Below, piece after piece: positions 37,402-49,136 of a stretch of DNA of 64,000 nt. A model generated the notes under the pieces. That model saw only the letters and a list, made by a program, of their open reading frames with translations, was not told where the DNA came from and made no database searches. Source of the stretch: Vigna angularis (taxonomy: Eukaryota; Streptophyta; Magnoliopsida; Fabales; Fabaceae); the NCBI RefSeq assembly GCF_016808095.1, contig NC_068975.1, positions 32,573,001-32,637,000 on the forward strand, read 5' to 3'. Position numbers and translations under genes: made by a program. Within the stretch, counting starts at the first letter, position 1, and every line of letters starts with the position of its first letter.

Positions 37402-40400
37402 ATGTCGTTCTCGTTTTTCAAGGCTTTGAGGCCTAAAACACCGCAGGAGGTGGCTAAGTCCATCAAGGAGAGCCTCGTGGCCCTAGATACCAAAACCGTC
37501 AGTGAAGTTAAAGCCCTTGAAAAGGTAAGGTTCTCGATTTCTTCCTCACCTACTCGCCCCACGTTAGATTCACTCGCGTAATTACCACCCTTTTGATCCA
37601 TGGTTTCAATGCTCTATCTGGGTCTTTGCTTTCTCGCTTAAATTTCCGCTCTTGAATCGTGGGCAGGTCTTACAATTCTCATAACAGCTTCGGCAAATTG
37701 TGTAGCGTGTTTTTGTGCTTTAAAAAAATATTACCTTTTACATGAAAACTAGTCATTTGTGTATGTAACCTGTTACATGAGTGGTTTTGTTCTAGGAACA
37801 ATTGTGACGGAATTGTACTTTGCAGAAGAGACTCCAACTTACAAGTGATCAATTCTTTTAAGCATGTTTATGTGTTTTCCCTAATGGAGGGGGGGCACTC
37901 TTTTTCTAAGTCATGAAAGTTTTCCTGATGGAAATTGGCTCATTTCCTCCTCCTGTTTTGTTGATACACAAATTGTCAGTGTATACAAGGTCTTTCTGCG
38001 TCCACATGGGTTATGTTGTCTGCTTCAGTCATGTGAAACCTTTGGAACTCTCTCGCACTCTGAAGATTGTCTATTGGAAGTTCATTCACAATTGTATTGT
38101 CTGTCCCTCGGGTTCCTTTCAGAGGTAAGTCATTCACGTGGGGAGCTGTTACAACATTGTTCGCGCGACCATTTATTGTCTCCTCTAAGGCCTAATTTCC
38201 AAGTCGTTTGATAGCCAATTTTTAATCAGTCGGCATTAACAAACAGTGATAACATAGGCCCACAAGTTGTTCACTGATGGAATTGGTATCTAACCTGGAG
38301 GCAAAAAGCCTTTCAGCCTTAAAAAAAAGTTATCAATGGTAGAGGAAAGGAGGTCAAAAGTCCATCACATAAACAGGCTATTGCAGCCTCCCTTCACAAA
38401 TTGCCTGTGGTGGAGGAATAAAAAAATGCCACATTATAGCATTATGGTATAACAGCTATTTAAGTCAACGACCTTGAGCCTTAAGGGTGCATGAGGCTCA
38501 AATTAATGTGTCAGTATTTTACTGGGAGGGAGCAGTGTCTGTTGAAAATACACACATTTGTTGAACTACAATAATTGAAAACTGCTCAGAAAGTAAAAGA
38601 AGCTACAGGCATTAGGTTTGTCTGCTAATGGTACATATAATGATTGAATAATATAAACATGCACATTCAACACCCTCATGAGTGATATAGCATAAACAAA
38701 ATAAGCAAGGTTAATATTCAAAGTAAAAAAAGACATTTCGTGTTACAATCTGATTTTTGAACTTTTAATCATCTAAGAGGATTGTGTTCACACTCTACGT
38801 TTCTTTTATCTTATACATGCTTCAAATTCTTCCCATTTGAGGTTGGTATTTTTTCTTGAGAGAAGCAAAATGAAGAAAGAAATTGCTCCAGATTTGTCAA
38901 GCCTTTCTTTTAGTTGCAGTTACTGTTAGTGGTTATTGATTACGGATGCCTTTCATGCTTCATTGTAGGCTTTAGAGGAAGTTGAAAAGAATTTTGCAAC
39001 AATGAGAACGATGCTTTCTGGAGATGGAGAGTCAGAACCAAATTTGGATCAGGTTTCACAGTTAGTGGATGAAATCTGCAAGGAGGACGTCCTTACTCTT
39101 CTAATACACAAGCTGCCTATACTAGGATGGGAAGTAAGTTCAGATCGATTCCAAGCTCTAATGTCTGCAGTTGTCTTAACTCGTTGCTCATCATTGGTGT
39201 GTGAATTTTGATACAGGCCAGAAAGGATTTAGTCCACTGTTGGTCAATATTATTGAAACATAAAGTTGAGTCCAATTCTTGCTGTGTAGAATACATTGAA
39301 CAACATGCCGAGTTACTAGACTTTCTTGTTGTATGGTAAGTTTTTTACTGGTGCACCTTTTTCCCTGCCAAGCATGCACTGCTTTTTGTTCCATTCCTTC
39401 TCACTTGTTTCAAATGTGAAGGTCACCTTTTCTAGTTGTATTCATGATGGAAGACGAGAGTGATGCTCTAAGCCCAATTGAAATGAAGAGAATTTGATTT
39501 TTTTTTCAAAGATATGATTGTGGAAAAAGTTGCAGAAGGCTAACATTTGAAAATTATTTTAGGTGGTGAAACTAATATCACAAAAAATGAAGCTACTCTA
39601 TCTTGCAGTTTATGCCATAAAATTATTACACGTTTTGTAGAGTTGAAAATAATTGCCTACAGTCATGGGAGATTCTATGAGCAGTTCATTCTGAGAAATT
39701 TATAATATTACACATCTAATATTTTTAGATATAGAGTTTATCATAGTGTTTCAAACCTTGGGTATTGGTGTCCAACAACTGTCCCAAAAACACTACAGCA
39801 AGATGGAACTATTTGGAAATTTTTATATTTTTTATATAACACAAGCATATACATATAAGTAAATATCAACTAAGGTCACAGTTTGTGTTAGTTGGCAATT
39901 TACTGCATTATTGTAATTTTAACATCGGTACCTTAGTAAATGTATTTCTTCTATGAAAACTTTTCCAAATGATATTTTCTCTAAATTTGGAGTACAGAAC
40001 TGAACCTCAATTTCCTTAGATGTGAAACCAATGATAAAACAAATTTTATTGGAATCCCACAATCACTTTGATATGCCCAAGGTTGGTTTTCCATTTCCTT
40101 TTAAAAGAGTTGTTAAATGTTTTCACTTTTTGTTTACAAAATCCTTCGTGAGAATGAATTTGGGCAAAAGCAGATACAACCTACTTCTGATTTTTTGCAT
40201 AATTTATTCTCTCTTAATCATATGCTTTGATCAAATTATCCATTAGAAGATTTCTCAATTGTGACATAACATGTCAGGTATTCTGTGTTTTGTTTCCCTT
40301 TTCATTAAACAAACAATTTTTCTTACAACTTTCTAATTTGATAAATGTAAAATGAGTTCTTTTAGAAATAAATTACAGTGTCAAGCAAATCTTTTGAGCT

Positions 40401-43400
40401 ATCTTGCAGAAATCTGAAACACATTTAGTTTCACTGGCCTATAATTGAACAATTGTATATTTGTATGTGATCAATCAGCTCAAATGTGATAAATATAAAC
40501 GCATTGCTCAAAACATCTCTATATCTGTTTCCAAGCAGCTATGATAACAAAGATATTGCCTTGAGCTGTGGCATAATGTTGCGGGAGTGCATCAAATTTC
40601 CATCACTTGCAAGGTAAGATATCTTGGGCTGTCATTGTTTAGTCTTCTTCCTAATTTTCTTCTTCTCATTTTTCATCTCTGATATCTTTATGTTTATTGC
40701 GTGCTAAGATTGATCATGCCGAGATTTTGATCTACATTTGCATTAGAGGATTGCTTTAATGGGCTTAAAAAAAGTGCAATGAATGACATGTTTTTTATAT
40801 TGTAAGAAGGAAAACATAATTTTTTCTGCATCATCACAATAAGTATAGTGCAATAGGTTGGCATAACTACATTGTTTGAATGTGCTTGATTAGAGCTGAC
40901 ATTCTAGTTAATTGTTATTCCTTCCTCCAACATCACCATGGGTTTCTGTGGTTTGTAATTCCATACGTACATTACTTTATTAAGGAGATTACAACAATGG
41001 GATAATTTATTGAGTTTGGGCATGAGGATGATGAAATTCAACTGTTAAAATAGTAGGGGATTAAATTGTTTTATAAGTGAAAATTAACAGTTGATTTTCA
41101 CTATCAATGTGTATTTTGAGTCTGATGTTTGTGTTATAGTCAATGAAATCACACTGTTTTAACTTTGTGTATTTTTTGAGTGTTTTTCAGGTACATATTG
41201 GAATCTGCTAGTTTTGTGTTGTTCTTTAAATTTGTAGAGTTGCCTAACTTTGATGTTGCATCTGATGCATTTTCTACCTTTAAGGTAAGAACAGAATCGT
41301 CCCCCATTTTAATTCCCTTTATTTGTCTTACTAATGATTGTAAAACTCTACATGACACTTCCTCACACTTCCCTATGGGTATGCTTTTGCAGGATCTTCT
41401 CACTAAGCATGTAAATGTGGTCTCTGAATTTTTGACAGCTCACTATGATGAGGTTTGTTTCATCCTTGACATATTTATCTGAATTTTTGACAGCTCACTA
41501 TCATTGTGTCTAGGGATTGCAACGGGTCGGGGTCGGACACGGATAGTGCCTATCTGCAACCCGATCCGACAAAAAAAAATTCATCCGCTATCTGACCCGC
41601 TATCCGCACGGATACCCGCTTAAAAATTACCCGCAGATATTTTAAAACTCGCGGATACCCGTGGATATCCGTGGATACCCGCGGATACCCGTAAATATTT
41701 AAAAAAATATATTTTTATAAAATATTATAATAAAACTTAAATAAAATTACAAAAAATATATAAAATATAATATATTAAATTAAATATAAATTAAAATTTA
41801 ATTTTAATTATATTTAACCTTATAAAATATAAATTAATGTTAATTTTAATTAAATTTAACTTAGAAAAATATAAATTAAATTTTTATTTTTATTTTTTGT
41901 GGGTAGCGGATATCCGCGGGTACTGATAGTATAATATCCGCACCCGATCCGTTTATAAGCGGGTATTAAAAAACCCGTTACCCGCAACCCGCAGGTAGTA
42001 AATATCCGCGGATACCAACTAACCGTCGCGGATTTTATCCGCAGATATTCGCGGGCGCGAATTTTTTTGCCATCCCTAATTGTGTTCGTATGATATTTAT
42101 ACCCACGAGGTCAAATCTCTAAGAAAATAAAATCAACCTAACTTTTATGATAGTTAGGTGCTTGTATCCTCGTATTTGAATATGCCTATGGTGCATATTG
42201 CAAATTGGACTTTATCTCCCATATTACATTTGAACTTTCCTAATAGGACTTTATGTTCCCAGTTTTTTGATCTATACGAGAGACTTTTGACATCTCCTAA
42301 TTATGTCACGAGGAGGCAGTCTTTGAAGGTTTGTTCTTGCAACACTTTAATGTTTTTGTTTCCTGATCATATTTTTATTTTTTATTTTAACAATTAAATT
42401 TCTTTGGGTTTTAGCTTCTTTCGGATTTTCTTTTGGAATCTCCTAATTCTCAGATAATGAAGCGGTACATCTTAGAAGTTCGTTACTTGAAAGTCATGAT
42501 GACATTATTGAGGGTATAACTTCTCATAACCCTGTGTAGTTGTGTGATATTCTACTTTTTACCCATGACTAATGGGCATACCCACATGACACTCAATTAA
42601 TGTGTTTACTTGCTATGATATTCATGATAAATGCAGCATGCTTTGCACAGCTGAACATTCCTTGTCTTTGTGAAGTGTTGTATAGCTTGGCTTCCCTGTT
42701 AACTGTAATCGACACATATAATGAAGAATATTTTGTTGTATTTATAGGATCTCTTTGTTCTGTTTTATGTTTTATATAACTACTATTGCATATAATTTCC
42801 TTACTTCCAATTTGGTTATATGTAATATTATATTAGTGTGAAAATTAAGATAGACACCAGTACACCACTACCACCAGAGATCACAAATATCAGGGCTTAT
42901 GGATGTAATGAATGTTTGGCAATGGAGTGCCTATAAAATTAAAAAGGTGAGGCTAATGCAGATAAGAATGCATCCAAGAGAATGTTGAACTAACACCTAT
43001 TTAGAAGAAAGTGCTAAATATTTTCCATAGGTGGTTTGGTTCATGTGAGAAGACCAATAAAAGGCTTCAGTGAGAAAAAGGGACTAAATGGAGCACATCA
43101 ATGATTTTGTTTTTCCCTTATATTTGTATCTTCTGCTAACTGTTTATTTGCCACATTTTGGGTTGGACAGGATTCAAGTAAAAACATTCAGATATCAGCC
43201 TTCCACATTTTCAAGGTGAAATATCCTCTTCATGCTTTTAAGTTGTATATAAAGAGGTTTCCTTTGTGGATGTATGAAAGGAATCAAAACCAGATTAGGC
43301 CTCCTAATATACATCTGTGTAGCGTTGAAAATTTCTATAACAAAACCTGCTTTTAGGGTAAAGACATTCTAACATAAATCTCTTTCCAATATTTGAGGTA

Positions 43401-43910
43401 GAATAAATCTCCTCATCATAAGTTGGTAATATGCAGAAAGTTCCCGAAGACTTCTTCAGGCACTTTTTTTAACATGTTTTAATTTCTAGACATCTATACT
43501 TTTGATTTCAAGGGTTTTTATTTTCTTTTTTCTGAAGAAATATATCCCCTACAGCATCACATTTTGTTGTGTAGATGATCATCTATATTTGTTTTATATT
43601 TCTTACATGTTAATCCAGGTTTTCGTTGCTAATCCCCATAAGCCTCGAGAAGTAAAACTTATTTTGGCGAAGAACCAGGAAAAACTACTAGAATTGCTTC
43701 ATAATCTGTCCCCAGGAAAAGGTTACAATACTTTCAGTAACTGCTTGATTTGAAACCTATGATTACACAATGTTCCCCTGAATTTCTATTCAGTTTCTCT
43801 TGCATGTAATCAGTATCCCCCCTCTGTCATCTTTTTCAGGTTCGGAAGATGAGCAATTTGAGGAGGAAAAGGAGTTTATCATCAAGGAAATTGAAAGGCT
43901 ATCATGCTAA
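37402..43910 (+). CDS. MO25: MO25-like protein (CAB39 family armadillo scaffold)
   Basis: Eleven exons fit exactly by phase: 37402-37524, 38969-39133, 39217-39335, 40539-40613, 41191-41284, 41393-41452, 42263-42328, 42415-42513, 43171-43215, 43619-43721, 43840-43910. They give 339 residues, the normal size for this family. Recognisable blocks are MSFSFFKALRPKTPQEV, LLIHKLPILGWEARKDLVHC, DIALSCGIMLRECIKFPSLA, DLLTKHVNVVSEFLTAHYDE, LYERLLTSPNYVTRRQSLKL, SPNSQIMKRYILEVRYLKVM, NIQISAFHIFKVFVANP and the acidic end FEEEKEFIIKEIERLSC. MO25 proteins are helical-repeat scaffolds that bind and activate germinal-centre/STE20-type kinases; in plants they are linked to cell proliferation and polarity (family knowledge). 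Intron 6 carries a hAT-type element. The start is the only ATG matching the family N-terminus. Confidence 0.95.
41423..41501 (+). repeat. 24-bp exon segment repeated in the adjacent intron
   Basis: TCTGAATTTTTGACAGCTCA and the next four bases (CTAT) occur at 41423-41446 in exon 6 of the MO25-like gene and again at 41478-41501, 55 bases on, just inside intron 6. The second copy lies right next to the hAT-type insertion. Confidence 0.9.
41511..42078. mobile_element. hAT-type non-autonomous element in MO25 intron 6
   Basis: The 568-bp element begins TAGGGATTGCAAC and ends in the inverted TTTGCCATCCCTA, matching terminal repeats with about one mismatch in 12. The flanks are ATTGTGTC (41503-41510) and ATTGTGTT (42079-42086), an 8-bp target duplication with one change, which is diagnostic for hAT elements. 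The interior has no transposase. Its two arms are rich in CCGCGGATA/TATCCGCGGG-type palindromic sub-repeats and enclose a very AT-rich core. It is far more G/C-rich at its edges than the host intron. Confidence 0.85.
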
Positions 43911-45035
43911 GTTATATTTTCCTACAGCAGCTGTGTGTGATTTTGTAACAAGTCTTTTTGTGACGTGTATATCCAAAGCTAATTTGATGTAAAGGTTTCG
44001 TGCTGCTGTTTGTAAGCAACTTTTCTGCTGAAAAGTCCGTGAGTTCTTATGTGTAAGAGATACCAAAAACGTGTTTGTAATACAAGCTGAATCAAAATTA
44101 TGGAACCTTGATGCTGGTATAGTTATTTGGTGAAGATGCCATTGGCTTTGATTCATGTAATTTTTGCTGATTGGTTTATATTCTTCTCATTTTCGGTTCT
44201 TTTTACAAAATCTAAAAAGCTTTTATGGAATGAATTATTTTTTTCTATAATGAGGTATAGTATATTTCCCGTTGGGTCGGTGATTTCTTTAATAAAGTCA
44301 TCCTTTAAATGAAAATTGAACCCTAGACTTAAAAAGTTTATAATAAAAAACATATGGTTTAGGTTTTATTAAAATCTTAGGAAGTTACATTTGTCAAAAA
44401 CCATTTTTTAAAATATACGAATTGTTTTTCTAAAAAAAAGGTTATATATGTTTTCTATTAGTAGATTAACAAAATGTTTAGATACTACATTGATAGTTGA
44501 AAAATAATTTATGATTTTTTTTCATAGAAGCAAAATTATTTAAGTCATGACAAGCTATGATATTTAATTTCTAGTATTTTTAGTAAGCCAAAATCGAATT
44601 TTTAATTAAATTCAATTGATTAAACGAGTCAAAGTTGAACTATGATTTTCTTTTATATAAATCAAATGCAAACTTTAATAGTTAGGTTCAACTTCACTAA
44701 TTTCCATCCTTATTCCAAACTTCGTTTAAGAAATACAATTGTCGAATTACTAACAACCTAAACTATCGTTCTTATCTTGATTCATTGGTTATATAAAATT
44801 CTCAGATATATTTAGTCTTTTTTATAAAACAATAAAATAATCAACATATTATATAATTAATTAAGAAAAAAACATTTATTATGTAAAATAATATTGTGGT
44901 TAGTGATCTGTTGACGTTGCACCGAAACTAACAGAGAGTAGTTTAAAATAGAAGATAGCATTGCACTAGAATAATTGGATTGATGGGACGTGGATGCGAT
45001 TCCATTTACATTCATGCGCATCATATCACATCGCA
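43911..45035. other. Spacer: MO25 3'UTR and BSD gene promoter
   Basis: The first ~200 bp is probably the 3'UTR of the MO25-like gene. The rest is AT-rich with no coding signal until the promoter of the next plus-strand gene. Confidence 0.45.
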
Positions 45036-45043
45036 CTATAAAA
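45036..45043 (+). promoter_or_regulatory. TATA box of the BSD-domain gene
   Basis: CTATAAAA lies about 135 bases before the ATG at 45178. With standard spacing this predicts a leader of roughly 105-110 nt. Confidence 0.45.
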
Positions 45044-45177
45044 TCAAATCACATGCCTTGCTTGTCTCGCCATACATACACATACATACACATCCACCGA
45101 CCATGATCACCATGGGCAAAATCCACAATTCATAAACCTTCTCCGCTTTCCTCAGAATATTGCGTAACCACACCGTC

Positions 45178-46668
45178 ATGAACTTTTTCAAGTCCGTCTT
45201 CTCCGACGAACCCGAATCACCGCCGCCTGGATCGCCGCCACCCGAATCGTCGCCACCCGAATCGTCGCCAACTGAATCGGAAGGCCCCGATCCACCGCAG
45301 AGCAACGCCGTGTGGAGCTTCGGCGACCTCATCCAAACCCTCGCCTCCAAATCGGAGTCCGTCCTCGAGAACTACCGTCGCGATTTCGAGGAATTCGGCT
45401 CGGGGCTCAGGAAGGAGACGGCGGTGATACGCGAAGCTGCCTCGCGTGCCGTGAAGGACCTTCCGACGTCGCTCGACGTTGGCGCAGCGGTGGCGCAGGA
45501 GTCGCTCGAGTCCGTTGGCCAAGCCATTGACGACATCGGCAGCACCGTTTGGAATTCGACGGCGCAGATTATCTCTCACGGTAGGGACTCGTTTTTAGCC
45601 TCTGATTCCGATTCATTCGATTCGATTAATTACGACAGTAATAATAGCAATGCTGGCAAGAAACTGTTGAGTGTTGGTAGTAGTGATCGGGGTTTGGATT
45701 TGAAACGGTATAGAAGGTTTGATAATCTGGTGCAGGCGCTTCAGTGTGATGTGAATAGCTATTTGGAGGATCCTGAGGATTTAGAGAAATTCAGTGACTG
45801 GAAATTAGGGTTTGAGTTGGACAAGAAGGAGGAGGAGATTAGGGATTTGTTTGAAGAGAATGGGGCTGTTGAGGAGATTTATGAGAAGGTTGTACCTAGT
45901 AAGACTGATCACGAGAGTTTCTGGAGCAGATATTTTTATAGGCTTCATAAGCTGAAGCAAGCCGAGGATGCGAGAGCTAAGCTCGTGAAAAGTGCAATTT
46001 CCAGAAATGAGGAAGAGGATTTGAGCTGGGATTTTGATGATGAAGACGATGATGAAGATGGCAATAATGGGTATGAGCCTTTACGTAATACCAGTAGGGT
46101 TTCATTGGCGAAAGAGGGAAACTCTGCTGATGTTGGTGGTGCTGACACTGTTCAGTCTAGTAAGAAGGATTTAGAGATAGAAGAAGAGGATGATGGGAAG
46201 GGTGTTGAGAATATTCAAGCTGAGAAGAAGGCTTTGAATATAGAGGAAGAGGACGGTGGGAAGGGTGTTTCTCCTGAATCCAAAACTGGTGTTGATGATA
46301 AATTGGAGGAGGGGAAATATAAAGAAAAAGTGGCATCTAGTTTTCCTGAACATGAAAGTGGCAGTGGGGACAACTTGGATGCCAAATGCGAAGAGAAAGA
46401 GCCAACCGAAGGTAAGGCAGATAATGATAACAGTGGATCGTGCAAAGACAGTGATATTTCAGTTGTTTCAAGCCAGCTTTCAATGCCTGGAGAAGAAGAG
46501 ATTGGCTGGGATGAAATTGAGGATATTGAAAGCAATGATGAGAATAAAGGGGATGCTGTTGGGTCCGCAAGTAGGATTCATTTGCAGAAGAGGTTGAGTG
46601 TGACAGAGCAAGATGAGGAGGATCTTAGTTGGGACATTGAAGATGAAGAGGAGGCAGTCAAATCATGA
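45178..46668 (+). CDS. BSD domain-containing protein, acidic C-terminus
   Basis: Intronless, 496 residues, starting at the ATG of MNFFKSVFSDEP. Residues ~9-38 are Pro/Glu/Ser repeats (SPPPES, SPPESSPTES). An amphipathic region (SVLENYRRDFEEFGSGLRKE ... VAQESLESVGQAIDDIG) resembles the helical front half of plant BSD proteins. The BSD domain is at about 205-260 and includes the hallmark HESFWSRYFYRLHKLKQAED with its conserved Phe-Trp. The C-terminal ~200 residues are strongly acidic and probably disordered. They carry three copies of a short Trp-acidic motif (EEDLSWDFDDEDD, EEIGWDEIEDIE, EEDLSWDIEDEEE) and a tandem pair of KKDLEIEEEDDGKGV / KKALNIEEEDGGKGV. The BSD domain occurs in TFIIH p62 and synapse-associated proteins, so the molecular role here is unknown. 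G/C-rich first third, A/G-rich last third. Confidence 0.92.
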   Translation: MNFFKSVFSDEPESPPPGSPPPESSPPESSPTESEGPDPPQSNAVWSFGDLIQTLASKSESVLENYRRDFEEFGSGLRKETAVIREAASRAVKDLPTSLDVGAAVAQESLESVGQAIDDIGSTVWNSTAQIISHGRDSFLASDSDSFDSINYDSNNSNAGKKLLSVGSSDRGLDLKRYRRFDNLVQALQCDVNSYLEDPEDLEKFSDWKLGFELDKKEEEIRDLFEENGAVEEIYEKVVPSKTDHESFWSRYFYRLHKLKQAEDARAKLVKSAISRNEEEDLSWDFDDEDDDEDGNNGYEPLRNTSRVSLAKEGNSADVGGADTVQSSKKDLEIEEEDDGKGVENIQAEKKALNIEEEDGGKGVSPESKTGVDDKLEEGKYKEKVASSFPEHESGSGDNLDAKCEEKEPTEGKADNDNSGSCKDSDISVVSSQLSMPGEEEIGWDEIEDIESNDENKGDAVGSASRIHLQKRLSVTEQDEEDLSWDIEDEEEAVKS

Positions 46669-49136
46669 GCAGATTCTGGATTCGGGAATTCAGATCATTA
46701 GTTGCTTTAATTTTAAACTCAGATTGCATGTCAAGTGCATAATTCTTTTCTTATAGCTTTACAATGTAAATAAATTGTTTTTATGTCTTACACCAGTTGT
46801 AAGTTCTTGTGGGTTCGTCATCCTCTTTGAGGAAGGTTCTTGCACCATATTCGGTGCATATTTTTAAGGGAAGGCTTGTTCAGTTATTTTCTGTTCCCAT
46901 TTTACAAGGATAACATAATCGGCTCATATTGAGCCACCTTATTACTGATGAACCTGTTCCAGCATTGAATGAAATTACTTACATCACTCAGATGAAGCTG
47001 AACATGAATTTATTCAGTTGTGTCGAACTGGCAGCATCTTGCGGTAAATCAATTTAGAAGGTCAATTTAAATCATTGCTTATCTAAAAGCTGGATTTTTT
47101 TGCTGTTAGCTTTGATCCATTGGAACCGTATTCGTAATAGTGAGTAAAATAAATATGTTGACATTTTTCAGTTACTTTTGATGACACACTCCCTCTTTTT
47201 TGACGGGAGACTTGAGTACCTAAACTGTTTGGTTCAGCAAAATTCATTTTTTTGAAGTTCATTTGTCCCACTTTATAACTAATGAAATATTTAATTAAAA
47301 AAGCTTCTCTTGTGTGCAAATGAATTATCAAGTTTCTAACCCAAAATTTTTAAGAGCATAATGAGTTTCTCTAGAATTTTTAGGAAAAATGTAAAATTAA
47401 TTTGTAGAATTTTTTCATATAATTTTTGTACTTTTAACTTGTATTAATTTATAGACAAACTCTTTAATTTTAATTTCCTTAATTTCTTTCCAAGAAGTAC
47501 TCATGTTCTGAATCTCATGACAAAGTCACGAAAAATGGGGACATAGTATGATTAGATGTTTGGGATTTTATACTTTTGTATGCCTGCTAATGTTGGCGAC
47601 ATAAGCTTTGCCTCGTGAGAGGTAATAGTCGTTTAGAAAATATATTTCAGGTTTTGTTGTTTATATTTTCTCTTTGCTAAAAAAGATTAAGGTCATTTCC
47701 TTGATTTTAAATGTCTTGCCAAACGCATATCTTTTTAATAATTAAAAATATTAATAAATGTTTTACAAACAATTAAAAATTGATAATTAGTGATAAAAGT
47801 GAGTGCAACACATTTTAAAGTATTACAATTTACAATTTCTTTTGAGAGGAGAAAATAAGACATGCTAAGAGAAAATTAATGAAATTACAGGATGTGAGCA
47901 TAATTTACTTTACTTTCTTTCTTTTTAGAATTTTTTAATCATGATTTCACAGCGTACATTTTGCCATACAGGCGTGTACACAGCATTATTGGGTGCGCAA
48001 GTTTTTTTTTAAAAAACCTTACTCTGGTGTGAAGGTTCACTGTGAATAAAATCCTATTTTGGATATCTTGGAAAGATAACTGTGAGCACAAACTTCTGCA
48101 ACTGTATAAAATCCTATTTGGATTTTCTCTTTGCCTACATACATACTCATGAATGTGTTCACCGTTCACCACGATTTATAATTTGCCCGTCAAGAAGACT
48201 AACTACAAAATTTGTAGAAAACGGAAAACAGGACCAGTTCAATGCACAAATTCATGTTTCAAAGTTGAAAAATACTTAAACATACACCCTGTAACACTAC
48301 ACTACTTCCATCACATTCTTCTTGTGTGAAATGTATCCAAGTCTCACTTTCCCTTTTGATTTTTCATAATTTCAAATTCGTGAGTGAGATACATATATAT
48401 CAAAGACAACAAACTAAAAATGTTATAACATAAATAAATACAAAATTTATTTTATAAATCAATATTATAAAAAAGATTTTTTTTTTGTTAAATTTGTTAT
48501 CGAACCTGTTATATCATTCAGTATTAGCAAAAATATTCACTCGTGATAGAAATTGATGAAGGATTTGTAACTTGTCATTACAACATGACAATGGCTATGT
48601 AGGTTTTTCATGATAACCAGTAACGGCCATTTTTGAAATCACAAGTGTAATATTGTGAAACAAAGATGACGAAAGTTGTAAAGAAGTGGTGCTAAAACGA
48701 AAAGGCAGTAGTGGTTCCTGTGGAAACTAAAAGAGACAGCAAGGATACTCGTTTGGCGAGAAGTTACCATCCACATAGTACCAGAAGTTTGTAGAACAAA
48801 TCATTCCACGTTATATTTTACACAATAGCAACATCACAATTTTACTCACACAAGTCAGGTGGTAGTATATTAATTCATATGAATACATGAAGCATTAAAT
48901 CGAAAAGCAACCCACGTCAAAACAAAGCAAGCAGAAACATTTCGCATAGGAGATTCTTCATTCTTATATCACGCTTACATACAATTGTAAAGCTTTAAAT
49001 TTCATTGGATCAAAGTATCATAAGCTGTAAATGAGTACAAGGAAGCAGAGTGTATTGTATTTCACAATGCTTCCAGCAGTATATTATAATCATGCAACAA
49101 AGTCTTCTGAATTTGAATGACTCAACCTCAAGATGT
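46669..49136. other. Convergent spacer between BSD and LFG genes
   Basis: Contains the 3'UTR of the BSD gene (to about 46.95 kb) and, near 48.85-49.14 kb, the likely 3'UTR of the minus-strand LFG gene. The middle is AT-rich. A short duplicated phrase, TAAAATCCTATTT followed by GGAT, occurs near 48,046-48,064 and 48,106-48,122. No gene is seen. Confidence 0.45.

Noticed and set aside
38220..38520. Transposon-like phrases in intron 1 of the MO25-like gene
   Set aside because: Suggestive wording (CTATTGCAGCCTCC, ATAGCATTATGGTATAACAG) but I could not define terminal repeats or target duplications.
45217..45579. 120-codon minus-strand frame over the BSD gene
   Set aside because: Antisense shadow; Arg-rich repeat composition mirrors the Pro/Ser repeats on the real strand.
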